The notes: generated from the sequence alone by a model not told the origin. Shown: positions 19,246 through 30,671, counted from the stretch's first letter. The stretch is 64,000 nucleotides of DNA from Bradyrhizobium guangxiense (GCF_004114915.1 NZ_CP022219.1:3130501-3194500), one strand, 5' to 3'. Numbers and translations: made by a program.

Positions 19246-20427
19246 CTAGATGCTCCAGGGAAGACGGATCGTGGCGCTCGCGGTGGCCGCGATGCCTTCC
19301 TCGCGGCCGGTGAAGCCGAGCCGCTCGCTGGTCGTGGCCTTCACCGCGACGCGCGAGACGTCGACGCGGGAGATCTCGGCGATGCGCGCACGCATGCCAT
19401 CGCGCAACGGGCCGATCTTCGGCCGCTCGCAGATCATGGTGACCTCGAGATTGGCGACGCGACCGCCACGCGCCGTGACACGCTCGATGGCGTATTTGAG
19501 GAACTGGTCGGAGGAGGCGCCTTTCCACTTCGCATCGCTCGGCGGAAAGTGCGAGCCGATGTCGCCGTCGGCGAGCGCGCCGAGGATGGCGTCGACCAGC
19601 GCATGCAGGCCGACATCGCCGTCGGAATGGGCGAGAAAGCCCTTGGTGTGCGGCACGCGCACGCCGCAGAGCATGATGTGGTCGCCCTCGCCGAAGGCGT
19701 GCACGTCGTAGCCGGTGCCGGTCCTGATGTCGCCGAGCTGGGCAGCAAGGCGCGCTTCCTCGCGCACGAAATCCTCGGGAGTGGTGAGCTTCATGTTGGC
19801 AACATCGCCTTCAAAGGTTGCAACCGTCAATCCCGCCCATTCGGCAATCGCAGCATCGTCGGTGAAATCAGAGCGCCCGTCCTTCGCCGCGCGACGATGC
19901 GCTTCGAGGATGACGTCGAAACGAAAGGATTGCGGCGTTTGCGCGATTCGCAGGCGCGCGCGATCCGGCGTGCCCTCGACATGGCCGGCCTCGCCGGTGA
20001 GCTTGATGGTGTCGGTGACGGGAATGGCGGGGATCGCAGCGCCGGTGCGATCCGCCGCCTCGATCGCACGCGAGATCAATCCTTCCGAGACGAAGGGGCG
20101 CGCGGCGTCGTGAATCAGGACGATATCGGGCTTGTGCTTGACGAGCGCCTCGAGGCCGGCGAGCACCGAAGCCTGTCGCGTCGCGCCGCCATTGGTGGGC
20201 GGCTCGTGCTTGAGGCCGGCGACCGCGGCCGTGAACATGGCGGTGTCATCGGGGTTCACCACCGGCTGCACCGCAAACACGCCGGCGTGTCGGCTGAAGG
20301 CTTCCATGGCGCGGTAGATCACCGGCACGCCGCCGATCTCGCGATATTGCTTCGGCCCGCCGGCGCCTGCACGCAGTCCACGCCCGGCTGCGACGAGAAC
20401 GACTGCGGTGCGCTGTGATTTCGCCAT
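19246..20427 (-). CDS. ispDF: bifunctional IspD/IspF
   Basis: A 393-aa fusion of two non-mevalonate isoprenoid enzymes. Residues about 1-230 are CDP-ME synthase ([22 protein letters not shown], the CTP-binding loop; [10 protein letters not shown]). Residues about 235-393 are MECDP synthase ([20 protein letters not shown] with the metal ligand Asp/His; [34 protein letters not shown]). This fused form is normal in alphaproteobacteria. A long ORF extends upstream in the same frame across dusB, but [15 protein letters not shown] is the natural N-terminus. Confidence 0.96.
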   Translation of the reverse strand: MAKSQRTAVVLVAAGRGLRAGAGGPKQYREIGGVPVIYRAMEAFSRHAGVFAVQPVVNPDDTAMFTAAVAGLKHEPPTNGGATRQASVLAGLEALVKHKPDIVLIHDAARPFVSEGLISRAIEAADRTGAAIPAIPVTDTIKLTGEAGHVEGTPDRARLRIAQTPQSFRFDVILEAHRRAAKDGRSDFTDDAAIAEWAGLTVATFEGDVANMKLTTPEDFVREEARLAAQLGDIRTGTGYDVHAFGEGDHIMLCGVRVPHTKGFLAHSDGDVGLHALVDAILGALADGDIGSHFPPSDAKWKGASSDQFLKYAIERVTARGGRVANLEVTMICERPKIGPLRDGMRARIAEISRVDVSRVAVKATTSERLGFTGREEGIAATASATIRLPWSI

Positions 20428-20601
20428 AGGACTCAAATACTCAGTTGGTGATGGAGAGAGTCGGGGAGTGGGGTGATTGCCGCATGCCTCTAGCACGGCA
20501 GGCCCGCAAAAAAAGGGGGTTTCCCTGGATTGTGGGAAACAGCATTTTGCTGCACTGCACTTGAAAGATCTACAGAATTGTCTAAACTGTAGGCATGACG
20601 C

Positions 20602-20630
20602 TTGACTGCACAAGAATTGTGCGCAAGATA
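20602..20630 (+). promoter_or_regulatory. dusB-ntrBC promoter with embedded NtrC-type operator
   Basis: A -35 like TTGACT (20602-20607), a 17-base spacer, then a weak -10 like AAGATA (20625-20630). The spacer contains a perfect 15-bp dyad GCACAAGAATTGTGC (20608-20622). Its half-site geometry, GCAC-N7-GTGC, equals that of enteric NtrC sites (GCAC-N7-GTGC in TGCACCN5GGTGCA). Binding there would block RNA polymerase, giving negative autoregulation of the operon. Confidence 0.55.
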
Positions 20631-20677
20631 GATCATGGCAGGCGCGATGAGGCCTCTGCCCAGTCGACGAGACCCCT

Positions 20678-21712
20678 GTGACCGGTTCGGTAGTATCCGG
20701 CTCTAAGCCGTTGAAAATAGGCGATATTGACGTCGCCACCCCGGTCTTCCTGGCACCGATGTCGGGGGTGACTGACTCGCCCGTCCGCCGGCTGGCCGCC
20801 GAACTGGGGGCCGGTCTCGTCGTGTCCGAAATGACCGCCAGCGATGAGCTCGCCAATGGCCACCGGATGTCCCGGTTGCGTTGCGAAGCCACGGGGGTAG
20901 GCCCGCACGTGGTCCAGCTCGCCGGCTGCGAGGCGCACTGGATGGCCGAAGGCGCCCGGATCGCCGAGGCCGAAGGCGCCGATATCATCGACATCAACAT
21001 GGGCTGCCCGGCGCGCCACGTCACCGGCGGCCAGTCCGGCTCGGCCCTGATGCGCGATCTCGACCACGCCGTCAGCCTGATCGATGCGACGATCGCGGCG
21101 GTGAAGGTGCCGGTGACGCTGAAGATGCGGCTCGGCTGGGACGATCGCACGCGCAACGCGCCGGAGCTGGCGCGGCGCGCGGAGGCCGCCGGCGTCAAGC
21201 TCGTCACGGTGCACGGCCGCACCCGCAGCCAGTTCTACAAGGGCGAGGCTGATTGGGATGCAGTCCGCGCCGTGCGCGAGGCCGTCGCCATTCCGCTCGT
21301 CGTCAATGGCGACATCACCTCCTACGAGAAGGCGGTCGTGGCACTCGAGGCGTCCGGCGCCGACGCCGTGATGATCGGCCGCGGCGCGCAGGGCCAGCCC
21401 TGGCTGCCCGGCCAGATCGGCCGCCGCCTGAAGGGCGGGGCAGAGGAAGCCGTGCCCTCGCTCGAAACACAGCTGCATTATGTCCGCATACTCTATGAGG
21501 GCGTCTGCGCGCTCTATGGCCTGCGCATCGGCCTCAGGCACGCCCGCAAGCATCTCGGCTGGGCGCTCGACGTCGCGGCGCAGGCGAGCCGCGCGCCGGC
21601 GGAGACGCTGAAGGCCTGGCGCCAGAAGATCCTCACCTCCGAGGACCCGCGCCTCGTTCACAGTTCACTGCAAGATGCCTTCGACGACTTCGCATGGAGC
21701 GCTGCTGCATGA
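20678..21712 (+). CDS. dusB: tRNA-dihydrouridine synthase (DusB/NifR3)
   Basis: A 344-aa FMN enzyme reducing uridine to dihydrouridine in tRNA D-loops. Landmarks: [20 protein letters not shown] at the N-terminus, [19 protein letters not shown] carrying the catalytic Cys, [31 protein letters not shown] and [11 protein letters not shown] phosphate loops. Start is GTG. Its stop overlaps the ntrB start (ATGA), the classic nifR3-ntrBC arrangement of alphaproteobacteria. Confidence 0.96.
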   Translation: MTGSVVSGSKPLKIGDIDVATPVFLAPMSGVTDSPVRRLAAELGAGLVVSEMTASDELANGHRMSRLRCEATGVGPHVVQLAGCEAHWMAEGARIAEAEGADIIDINMGCPARHVTGGQSGSALMRDLDHAVSLIDATIAAVKVPVTLKMRLGWDDRTRNAPELARRAEAAGVKLVTVHGRTRSQFYKGEADWDAVRAVREAVAIPLVVNGDITSYEKAVVALEASGADAVMIGRGAQGQPWLPGQIGRRLKGGAEEAVPSLETQLHYVRILYEGVCALYGLRIGLRHARKHLGWALDVAAQASRAPAETLKAWRQKILTSEDPRLVHSSLQDAFDDFAWSAAA

Positions 21713-22884
21713 GCTCAGCCGCTGAACATCGTCGGCCGCTTTTGTCCGACAGCGAGGCGATCCTGGACGCGCTTCCCAATCCCGTGCTCATGATCGGGCC
21801 GGATGGCAAGATCGTCGCCGCCAACATCGCCACCGAGGCCTTCTTCGAGCTCTCGACGCAGTTCCTGAAGCGGCAGTCGTTGCAAGAACTGGTGCCGTTC
21901 GGCAGCCCCTTGCTGGCGCTGATCGACCAGGTGCGCTCGTCGAACTCGCCGGTCAATGAATACAAGGTCGATCTCGGAACGCCGCGCATGGGCGGCGACC
22001 GCCAGGTCGACCTGCATGTCGCCCCGCTCACCGAGCGGCCCGGCCATATCGTGGTGATGCTGCAGGAGCGCACCATCGCCGACAAGATGGACCGCCAGCT
22101 CACCCATCGCAGCGCGGCGCGCTCGGTGATCGCGCTGGCTGCGATGCTGGCGCACGAGATCAAGAACCCGCTCTCTGGCATCCGCGGCGCGGCGCAGCTT
22201 CTGGAGCATCAGGCCTCGTCCGAGGACCGCATGCTGACGCGCCTGATCTGCGATGAGGCCGACCGCATCGTGACGTTGGTCGACCGCATGGAGGTGTTCG
22301 GCGACGAACGTCCCGTGGTGCGGGGCCCTGTCAACATCCATTCGGTGCTCGACCATGTGAAGCGGCTGGCGCAGTCCGGCTTTGCCCGCAACATCCGCTT
22401 CATCGAGGATTACGATCCTTCGCTGCCGCCGGTGCTGGCGAACCAGGACCAGTTGATCCAGGTGTTCCTCAACCTCGTGAAGAACGCCGCAGAGGCGCTG
22501 ATCGACGTGCCCGACGCCGAGATCCAGCTCACCACCGCGTTCCGCCCCGGCGTGCGTCTGTCAGTCCCCGGTCAAAAATCCCGGGTATCCTTGCCGCTCG
22601 AATTCTGCGTGAGGGACAACGGACCAGGCGTGCCGGACGATCTTCTGCCCAACCTGTTCGACCCCTTCGTGACCACCAAGCAGACCGGCTCGGGTCTGGG
22701 CCTTGCGCTGGTCGCCAAGATCGTCGGCGATCACGGGGGCATCATCGAATGCGAATCTCAGCCGCGCAAAACCACTTTCCGTGTGCTGATGCCGATGTAT
22801 TCCACATCGGTGAAACATGCCGATCAAAGCAGTCGCGCCGACTCTGCCGGGAAGTCGTCGCCTGCGTCACAGGGGGCAAAATGA
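21709..22884 (+). CDS. ntrB: nitrogen regulation sensor kinase NtrB (GlnL)
   Basis: A 391-aa cytoplasmic histidine kinase. An N-terminal PAS domain (about 15-125) is followed by the DHp box [20 protein letters not shown] with phosphorylated His149, then the ATP-binding N box ([10 protein letters not shown]), G1 ([11 protein letters not shown]), and G2 ([19 protein letters not shown]). It has no membrane helices. It is expected to be controlled by PII binding and to phosphorylate NtrC. The ATG at 21709 overlaps the dusB TGA; an in-frame ATG five codons upstream is possible. The C-terminal tail is Ser/Lys-rich. Confidence 0.97.
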   Translation: MSSAAEHRRPLLSDSEAILDALPNPVLMIGPDGKIVAANIATEAFFELSTQFLKRQSLQELVPFGSPLLALIDQVRSSNSPVNEYKVDLGTPRMGGDRQVDLHVAPLTERPGHIVVMLQERTIADKMDRQLTHRSAARSVIALAAMLAHEIKNPLSGIRGAAQLLEHQASSEDRMLTRLICDEADRIVTLVDRMEVFGDERPVVRGPVNIHSVLDHVKRLAQSGFARNIRFIEDYDPSLPPVLANQDQLIQVFLNLVKNAAEALIDVPDAEIQLTTAFRPGVRLSVPGQKSRVSLPLEFCVRDNGPGVPDDLLPNLFDPFVTTKQTGSGLGLALVAKIVGDHGGIIECESQPRKTTFRVLMPMYSTSVKHADQSSRADSAGKSSPASQGAK

Positions 22885-22893
22885 GGATTAACA

Positions 22894-24336
<1,443 letters not shown>

Positions 24337-24349
24337 ACGATCGGCCGGT

Positions 24350-24383
24350 GGCTCAGCTCCCCCTACCAAGGCAGAGCTGAGCC
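24350..24383 (+). terminator. hairpin after ntrC
   Basis: Perfect 10-bp stem GGCTCAGCTC (24350-24359) / GAGCTGAGCC (24374-24383), 14-base loop, 13 bases after the ntrC stop. There is no U-run, so it may be an attenuated or 3'-stabilising hairpin rather than a strong intrinsic terminator. Confidence 0.55.
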
Positions 24384-24499
24384 TGTCCGGATCGCGCTGG
24401 CCGTTGTGGCTGACGCGGTGAGCAGAAGTCGCGGTGGGGCTGAAATGTTCCGCCGGACCCTTCCTAATCGGTACGGCACGGCGTCGCACCTACAGGACG

Positions 24500-24593
24500 A
24501 TGAGATTTAGATGAATCGTCATCGCGCTTTAGGTAATTGTTTGCGCATGATCTTTCCGGAAAACGGCTTCGCACTTTTCCGCATCATGCTTTA
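24500..24593. repeat. interspersed repeat with GCATGAT/ATCATGC ends
   Basis: Contains 'agatttagatgaatcgtcat' followed by an imperfect hairpin with ends GCATGAT (24545-24551) and ATCATGC (24583-24589), and inner TTTCCGGAAAA / TTTTCC. I recall this as a highly repeated intergenic unit of Bradyrhizobium. The stop codon of the small minus-strand gene lies at its right edge. Confidence 0.7.
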
Positions 24594-24734
24594 GCGGATC
24601 AAATGGCCTGCCGGCATGAGGCTGGCGACATTTGCCGGCGGTTCCTGCAGGCCGGCGCCATTGACCAGCAGGTCCGAGGCCACGATCAGGACCAGCACGG
24701 CCGACACCATCATCGCGAGAAAAAATCTATCCAT
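24591..24734 (-). CDS. small membrane peptide, 47 aa
   Basis: An ATG-to-TAA ORF encodes MDRFFLAMMVSAVLVLIVAS and a short Pro/Ala-rich tail. One hydrophobic segment covers residues 3-20, so it is a single-pass membrane peptide or uncleaved signal anchor. It lies between ntrC and ntrY in the opposite direction to both. An upstream in-frame ATG at 24863 gives a 90-aa version whose added part looks non-coding. Function is unknown; hydrophobic composition argues against a random GC-rich shadow. Confidence 0.55.
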   Translation of the reverse strand: MDRFFLAMMVSAVLVLIVASDLLVNGAGLQEPPANVASLMPAGHLIR

Positions 24735-24910
24735 GCCGGGATCAAGCCGGGATGGGGGGAATCCGTTCCCGTCCGCCGGCATATCCTTGTGGACGCGCCC
24801 ATTCCATGCGGAAAGGGCGCCGCGGAATTGTCGCAATTCGGCAACAATGTGGTACGAATACATCAGTATCCGCCCGTCGCGGACCTGTTTTCATCACCAC
24901 CATTGCCGGA

Positions 24911-27301
24911 ATGACCAGCGCAGAGACCTCGGCCGCACACTTTGACACGGCCCCAGCGGAAGAGACCCGGCGTTGGTCGGTACGACGCTGGCTGGCGCCG
25001 TTTGCCGTGGCGCTGGCCCTGCTGTCGGCTTTCCTCACCTTCCTGGTCCTGACCGGCCTGACCAAGATCGAGCCGACGCCCGAGGTGGTCCGCTCGTTCT
25101 ACCTGATCAATGCGGCCACGATCCTGCTCCTGGTCGGGATCATCGTCCGCGAGCTCTGGCAGCTGATCCTGGCGCGGCGGCGGGGCAGGGCGGCCGCGCG
25201 CCTCCATGTCCAGATCGTCAGCCTGTTCTCGATCGTCGCGGTGCTGCCGGCGGTGCTGGTCGCCGTCGTCGCCAACGTCACCATCGAGCGCGGCCTCGAC
25301 CGGTTGTTCTCCGGGCCGACCAAGGAGGTGATCCAGAACTCGTTGACGATCGCGCGGGCCTATATGCAGGATCATGCCCAGCTGATCCGCGGCGACATCC
25401 TCGGTATGGCCAACGATATCGCGCATGCCCGGCCGCTCTTCGACCAGGATCGCCGCTCGTTCCGCGAGATGCTTACCGCCAGCGCCGGCTCCCGCAATCT
25501 GCCGGGCGCGATGATCATCGACAAGAACACCAACATCCTGGAATCCGCCGAGACCGGCATGCGGCTCGCTTATTCGCCGCCCGCGCCTGACTTCCTCAGC
25601 AACGTCAACGAGAACGAACCCGAGATCGCGGTGCTGCCGGACGCGAGCTATGTTGCCGCGGTGATCCGCTTGCGCGCCTTCAACGACACTTTCCTCTACG
25701 TGGCCCGTCCGCTTGATCCGAATGTCGTCAACCAGCTCAAGCAGACCGAGGTCAGCGTCGCCGAATACGCCCAGATCGAATCGCGCCGGCTCGGCATCCA
25801 GGTCGCCTTCGCGCTGATGTTCGCGGTGATCGCGCTGACCATCCTGATGGCCTCGGTGCTGATCGGCCTCAACTTCGCCAATTCGCTGGTTTCGCCGATC
25901 CGGCGGCTGATGAACGCAGCTCAGACCGTCTCGACCGGCGATCTCCATGTCCAGGTGCCGGTGCACCAGTCGGAAGGCGATCTCGCTCAGTTGGGTCAGA
26001 CCTTCAACAAGATGACGCAGGAATTGCGCAGCCAGCGCGATGAGCTCGTCAACGCCAGCGACCTCATCGACAGCCGCCGCCGCTTCATCGAGGCCGTGCT
26101 GTCCTCGGCCAGCGCCGGCATCATCGGCGTCGATGCCTCCGGCAGCGTCGGCATTCTAAACCGCTCCGCCGAGAAGCTGATCGGGCACGCCGAATCCGAG
26201 ACGCTCGGCCATCCGCTCTCCGAGGTGCTGCCCGAGCTCGACGAGATGATGAAGGCGGCGCGGGAAGGGACCCAGCGCCTGGTGCAGGGTCAGATCACGA
26301 TCACCCGCGACGGGCAGGAACGTAATCTGTCGGTCCGCGTCAGCGCCGAGAAGAACCAGCCGCACGACAGCTATATCATCACGCTCGACGACATCACCGA
26401 GCTGGTCTCAGCGCAGCGCACCTCGGCCTGGGGCGACGTGGCGCGCCGCATCGCCCACGAGATCAAGAACCCGCTGACTCCGATCCAGCTCTCCGCCGAG
26501 CGCATCCGCCGCAAGTTCGGCAAGACCATCACCGAGGACAAGGACAAGCAGATCTTCGACCAGTGTACCGACACCATCGTGCGCCAGGTCGACGACATCA
26601 GGCGCATGGTCGACGAATTCTCGCGGTTCGCGCGGATGCCGAAGCCGGTGATGGAGGGCGAGGACGTCGCCGACACCGTGCGGCAGGCGGTCTTCCTGAT
26701 GAAGGTCGCGCATCCCGAGATCGATATCGAGGCCGAATTCAAGCAGGATCCGCTGCGCGCCCAGTTCGATCGGCGGTTGATCTCCCAGGCCGTCACCAAC
26801 ATCGTCAAGAACGCCACCGAGGCGATCGAGCAAGTCCCGCCGGAGGAGCTCGGCAAGGGCCGCATCGATGTCGTCGTGTCGCGCGAAGGCGAGGACGTGC
26901 TGATCGACGTCATCGACAACGGCATCGGCCTGCCCAAGGTCGCGCGCTCGCGGCTGCTCGAACCCTACGTCACGACGCGGGCCAAGGGTACCGGCCTTGG
27001 CCTTGCGATCGTCGGCCGCGTGCTGGAAGACCATGGCGGACGGATCGAGCTGAAGGATGCCTCCGACTTCCGCGCAGGCCAGCGCGGTGCCTGGATGCGG
27101 ATGCGCTTTGCCATCTCAGGACGGCCAGCGAAGTCCGACGGAGCCGAGCCGGCACTGGCGGCCAAGGACATCACCGGGGACGCTGGGACGGAGCCGGTGA
27201 AGGACGCGGCGCCGGAAACAAAACAGCCGGCGGCCGAAACCAAAGAGCCCGCTGAAAAGACCAATGATTCAACGAAAATCGAAGCCTCAACAGGCAGCTG
27301 A
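24911..27301 (+). CDS. ntrY: nitrogen sensor histidine kinase NtrY
   Basis: A 796-aa membrane kinase. N-terminal helices lie at about 25-50, 62-82 and 95-122. An extracytoplasmic region follows, then another helix (IQVAFALMFAVIALTILMAS) leading to a HAMP (VSPIRRLMNAAQTVSTGDLHV), a PAS (ASAGIIGVDASGSVGILNRS), and a DHp box with His516 in [21 protein letters not shown]. The ATP-binding motifs are NIVKNATEAI, VIDNGIGLP and GTGLGLAIVGRVLEDHGG. The extreme C-terminus is a Lys/Glu/Pro-rich disordered tail. The ATG at 24911 gives normal NtrY length; the in-frame extension to 24752 is non-coding. ntrX follows in 17 bp. Confidence 0.95.
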   Translation: MTSAETSAAHFDTAPAEETRRWSVRRWLAPFAVALALLSAFLTFLVLTGLTKIEPTPEVVRSFYLINAATILLLVGIIVRELWQLILARRRGRAAARLHVQIVSLFSIVAVLPAVLVAVVANVTIERGLDRLFSGPTKEVIQNSLTIARAYMQDHAQLIRGDILGMANDIAHARPLFDQDRRSFREMLTASAGSRNLPGAMIIDKNTNILESAETGMRLAYSPPAPDFLSNVNENEPEIAVLPDASYVAAVIRLRAFNDTFLYVARPLDPNVVNQLKQTEVSVAEYAQIESRRLGIQVAFALMFAVIALTILMASVLIGLNFANSLVSPIRRLMNAAQTVSTGDLHVQVPVHQSEGDLAQLGQTFNKMTQELRSQRDELVNASDLIDSRRRFIEAVLSSASAGIIGVDASGSVGILNRSAEKLIGHAESETLGHPLSEVLPELDEMMKAAREGTQRLVQGQITITRDGQERNLSVRVSAEKNQPHDSYIITLDDITELVSAQRTSAWGDVARRIAHEIKNPLTPIQLSAERIRRKFGKTITEDKDKQIFDQCTDTIVRQVDDIRRMVDEFSRFARMPKPVMEGEDVADTVRQAVFLMKVAHPEIDIEAEFKQDPLRAQFDRRLISQAVTNIVKNATEAIEQVPPEELGKGRIDVVVSREGEDVLIDVIDNGIGLPKVARSRLLEPYVTTRAKGTGLGLAIVGRVLEDHGGRIELKDASDFRAGQRGAWMRMRFAISGRPAKSDGAEPALAAKDITGDAGTEPVKDAAPETKQPAAETKEPAEKTNDSTKIEASTGS

Positions 27302-27318
27302 CAAGACAGGCGCGACCC

Positions 27319-28689
27319 ATGGCAAGTGAAATTCTGATTGTCGATGATGAGGCCGATATTCGGGATCTCGTTGCGGGCATTCTCGAGGACGAGGGCTTCG
27401 TGACCCGGACCGCACGCGACAGCGATACGGCACTCGCCGAGATCGCCAACCGCAGGCCGCATTTGGTGTTCCTCGACATCTGGCTGCAGGGCTCCAAGCT
27501 GGACGGCTTGCAGCTGCTGGAGCAGGTCAAGAAGGACAATGCCGACCTTCCGGTCGTGATGATCTCCGGCCACGGCAACATCGAGACCGCGGTCGCCGCG
27601 ATCAAGCGCGGCGCCTATGACTTCATCGAGAAACCGTTCAAGGCCGATCGCCTGATCCTCGTCGCCAACCGCGCGCTGGAGAACTCGCGGCTGAAGCGCG
27701 AGGTCAAGGAGCTGAAGCAGCTCGCGCCGAGCGCCAGTCAGCTCGTCGGCCGCTCGCCCAGCATGAACCAGCTGCGCCAGACCATCGAGCGCGCCGCCAA
27801 GGCCAACAGCCGCATCCTGATCGTCGGTCCCGCCGGCGCCGGCAAGGAATTGACCGCGCGCACGCTGCACACGGCCTCGGGCCGCGCCGACGGTCCATTC
27901 GTCGTCATCAACGCCGCCGCGATCACGCCCGAGCGCATGGAGCACGAACTGTTCGGTGTCGAGCAATCCAACGGTGAGCATCCGCGCAAGCCCGGTGCGC
28001 TCGAAGAAGCCCATGGCGGCACGCTGTTCATCGACGAGATCGCGGACATGCCGCGTGAGACCCAGAACAAGATTCTGCGCGTGCTGGTCGAGCAGTCGTT
28101 CCAGCGCGTCGGCGGCACGGCCAAGGTGCAGGTCGACGTCCGCATCATCTCGTCGACCGCGCGCAATCTCGAAGAGGAGATCGCGGCCGGCCATTTCCGC
28201 GAGGACCTCTATCATCGGCTCTCGGTGGTGCCGATCCGCGTGCCGGCGCTCTCGGAGCGGCGCGAGGACATTCCGGAGTTGATCGACTACTTCATGGAGC
28301 AGATCTCGGCCGGCAGCGGCTTGCCGAAGCGCCAGATCGGGCAGGACGCGATGGCCGTGCTGCAATCGCATGTCTGGCCGGGCAATGTGCGCCAGCTGCG
28401 CAACAACGTTGAAAGAGTCATGATTCTTGCCGCGGGCGGGCCGGAGGTCATCATCACGGCCGACATGTTGCCGCAGGACGTCGGCTCCATGGTGCCGGCG
28501 ATGCCGACCAGCAACAATGGCGAGCACATCATGGGTCTACCGCTGCGCGAGGCGCGCGAAGTGTTCGAGCGCGACTATTTGATTGCCCAGATCAGCCGTT
28601 TTTCAGGAAATATTTCTCGTACGGCTGAGTTTGTGGGCATGGAACGTTCGGCCTTACACCGGAAGCTGAAGGCGCTCGGGGTCGGCTGA
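27319..28689 (+). CDS. ntrX: response regulator NtrX
   Basis: A 456-aa NtrC-family regulator paired with NtrY. The receiver has Asp53 (VFLDIWLQG) and Lys in FIEKPFK. The AAA+ domain has Walker A GPAGAGKE and Walker B GGTLFIDEIADMP. The loop that carries GAFTGA in NtrC is absent; here the sequence runs LFGVEQSNGEHPRKPGALEE. It is therefore unlikely to open sigma-54 promoters, which agrees with what I recall for alphaproteobacterial NtrX. A C-terminal Fis-type HTH (NISRTAEFVGMERSALHRKL) is present. Confidence 0.96.
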   Translation: MASEILIVDDEADIRDLVAGILEDEGFVTRTARDSDTALAEIANRRPHLVFLDIWLQGSKLDGLQLLEQVKKDNADLPVVMISGHGNIETAVAAIKRGAYDFIEKPFKADRLILVANRALENSRLKREVKELKQLAPSASQLVGRSPSMNQLRQTIERAAKANSRILIVGPAGAGKELTARTLHTASGRADGPFVVINAAAITPERMEHELFGVEQSNGEHPRKPGALEEAHGGTLFIDEIADMPRETQNKILRVLVEQSFQRVGGTAKVQVDVRIISSTARNLEEEIAAGHFREDLYHRLSVVPIRVPALSERREDIPELIDYFMEQISAGSGLPKRQIGQDAMAVLQSHVWPGNVRQLRNNVERVMILAAGGPEVIITADMLPQDVGSMVPAMPTSNNGEHIMGLPLREAREVFERDYLIAQISRFSGNISRTAEFVGMERSALHRKLKALGVG

Positions 28690-29028
28690 ACGTCTGCGGG
28701 ACCAAGTGGATACTGACCAGCATACAGAAGACGCATCATCTGCAGGGCTCGAAGGACTCGTTGGCGCGACGGGAGCCGGATTCCGACGCTGCGGCTACAG
28801 CTCGGGGATAAGCGAGGAAAATCATGGATTTCCGTAGTTTTTCGGGGCAATACGGCGGCGGCCGGCGCGTGAAGCGGCTTGCCTAATAGGCCTACCTAGC
28901 CTCTAATCACATGGCTGTTCCTTCCGAGGGGGATCTCATGAAGGACCGGCAACCGGGAGAGGCTCCGGACGTCACAAAGAGAGCCGCAACCGGCGCAATA
29001 AAAAGAAACTCAAAGCGAGAAAAGAACA
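28690..29028. other. ntrX-hfq intergenic region
   Basis: About 340 bp without a convincing gene. It should contain the hfq promoter(s). A short open frame from an ATG near 28938 runs into hfq in another frame, but it has no supporting features. Confidence 0.5.
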
Positions 29029-29277
29029 ATGGCGGCAGACCGCGCACAAAACCTACAGGACACCTTCCTTAATCACGTTCGCAAAACCAAGACGCCACTG
29101 ACGATCTTTCTGGTCAACGGAGTGAAGCTCCAGGGCATCGTGACCTGGTTCGACAATTTCTGTTTGCTGCTTCGGCGCGATGGTCATTCGCAGCTCGTCT
29201 ACAAGCACGCGATCTCGACCATCATGCCGGGTGCGCCGATCCAGCTGTTCGAAGGCGGCGAGGATCAGCCGGCTTGA
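29029..29277 (+). CDS. hfq: RNA chaperone Hfq
   Basis: An 82-aa Sm-like hexameric RNA chaperone. Sm1 is [21 protein letters not shown] and Sm2 is [13 protein letters not shown]-terminal [15 protein letters not shown] forms the proximal U-rich RNA site (Gln, Phe). The C-terminal tail is short (about 15 residues), as normal in alphaproteobacteria. hflX follows 11 bases downstream. A good AAGAGAA purine stretch precedes the ATG. Confidence 0.98.
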   Translation: MAADRAQNLQDTFLNHVRKTKTPLTIFLVNGVKLQGIVTWFDNFCLLLRRDGHSQLVYKHAISTIMPGAPIQLFEGGEDQPA

Positions 29278-29288
29278 GAGTGATCTGA

Positions 29289-30671
29289 TTGGAACCCCGG
29301 AATTTCGACGGGGATGCCGACCGTCTACGGTCGGCAGGGGCTAAACAGACGGGGCGGGGGCTGGTCATCGGCCCCTATCTGCGAGTGCGCGCGGGAGCTG
29401 CCGACGCGCAATCGGAGAGCCATGTCGTGCGAGACGCCGAGGCCCGGCTCGATGAAGCCGCGGGCCTCGCGCGCGCGATCGACCTCGTCATCGCCGACGC
29501 CATCATCGCGCCGATCAGCCAGATCCGCCCCGCCACCTATATCGGCAAGGGCAAGGTCGAGGAGATCGCCGGACTGATCAAGAGCCTCGACGTCGAGCTC
29601 GTCGTGATGGATTGCGCGCTGGCGCCGATCCAACAGCGCAATCTCGAGAAGGAGCTCCAAACGAAGGTGCTGGACCGCACCGGGCTTATCCTGGAGATCT
29701 TCGGCCGCCGCGCCAAGACGCGGGAAGGTTCGCTACAGGTCGAGCTCGCGCATCTCAATTACCAGCGCTCGCGCCTGGTGCGTTCATGGACCCATCTGGA
29801 GCGCCAGCGCGGCGGCTTCGGCTTCATGGGCGGTCCCGGCGAGACGCAGATCGAAGCCGATCGCCGCCTGATCCAGGAGCGCATCTCCAAGCTCGAGAGC
29901 GAACTGAAGAAGGTGCAGGCGACGCGGCGCCTGCATCGTGCGGGGCGTCAGCGCGTGCCGTATCGCGTGGTCGCACTGGTCGGTTACACCAATGCCGGCA
30001 AGTCGACGCTGTTCAACCGCCTGACGCGCGCCGACGTGCAGGCGGCCGACATGCTGTTTGCGACGCTCGACCCGACCTTGCGCGCACTGAACCTGCCGCA
30101 TGGCGGCAAGGCGATGCTGTCGGATACGGTCGGCTTCATCTCCAACCTGCCGACCCAGCTCGTCGCCGCCTTCCGGGCCACGCTGGAGGAGGTGCTTGAA
30201 GCCGACGTCATTCTCCATGTCCGCGACATCTCGCATGAGGACGCGGAGGCGCAGCAGAGCGACGTCGACGCGGTGCTGCGCCAGCTCGGCATCAATCCCG
30301 ATGATTCAGGCCGCATCATCGAGGTCTGGAACAAGATCGACCGTTACGATGCAGAGCAGCGCGAAGAGCTGTTGAACATCGCGGCGCGCCGGCCGGAGGA
30401 TCATCTGGCCATGCTGGTCTCTGCCGTCACGGGCGAGGGCATCGACGCGCTGCTCGCCGCGATCGAGGAGCGGTTAGCCGCCAAGCGCACCACGCTCGAC
30501 CTCTCCATCGACGCCGCCGACGGCGCCGGCATCAGCTGGCTGCATCGCAATGCCGAAGTGCTGGCGAAAGAGCTGCATGACGGCCGCTTCGACATGACGG
30601 TGCGGGTGGACGAGACCAAGCGGGACATCGTGGTGTCGAGGTTCGATGCCGTGCCGCATCACGCGACGTAG
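29289..30671 (+). CDS. hflX: GTPase HflX
   Basis: A 460-aa ribosome-associated GTPase that splits stalled ribosomes. The N-terminal HflX domain (about 40-195) contains GKGKVEEIAG and GFMGGPGETQIEADRRLI. A coiled-coil follows, then the G domain with G1 GYTNAGKSTLFNRL, the switch region LFATLDPTLRAL, G3 DTVGF and G4 NKID. The start is TTG at 29289, since no ATG in frame precedes the conserved region. It forms an operon with hfq. Confidence 0.95.
   Translation: MEPRNFDGDADRLRSAGAKQTGRGLVIGPYLRVRAGAADAQSESHVVRDAEARLDEAAGLARAIDLVIADAIIAPISQIRPATYIGKGKVEEIAGLIKSLDVELVVMDCALAPIQQRNLEKELQTKVLDRTGLILEIFGRRAKTREGSLQVELAHLNYQRSRLVRSWTHLERQRGGFGFMGGPGETQIEADRRLIQERISKLESELKKVQATRRLHRAGRQRVPYRVVALVGYTNAGKSTLFNRLTRADVQAADMLFATLDPTLRALNLPHGGKAMLSDTVGFISNLPTQLVAAFRATLEEVLEADVILHVRDISHEDAEAQQSDVDAVLRQLGINPDDSGRIIEVWNKIDRYDAEQREELLNIAARRPEDHLAMLVSAVTGEGIDALLAAIEERLAAKRTTLDLSIDAADGAGISWLHRNAEVLAKELHDGRFDMTVRVDETKRDIVVSRFDAVPHHAT

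Noticed and set aside
20428..21222. Long upstream extension of the ispDF reading frame
   Set aside because: It crosses the dusB gene and its promoter in antisense and lacks domains; the natural IspD start is [15 protein letters not shown].
28938..29070. Short frame overlapping the hfq start
   Set aside because: Lys/Arg-rich low-complexity peptide overlapping a certain gene; no sign of coding.
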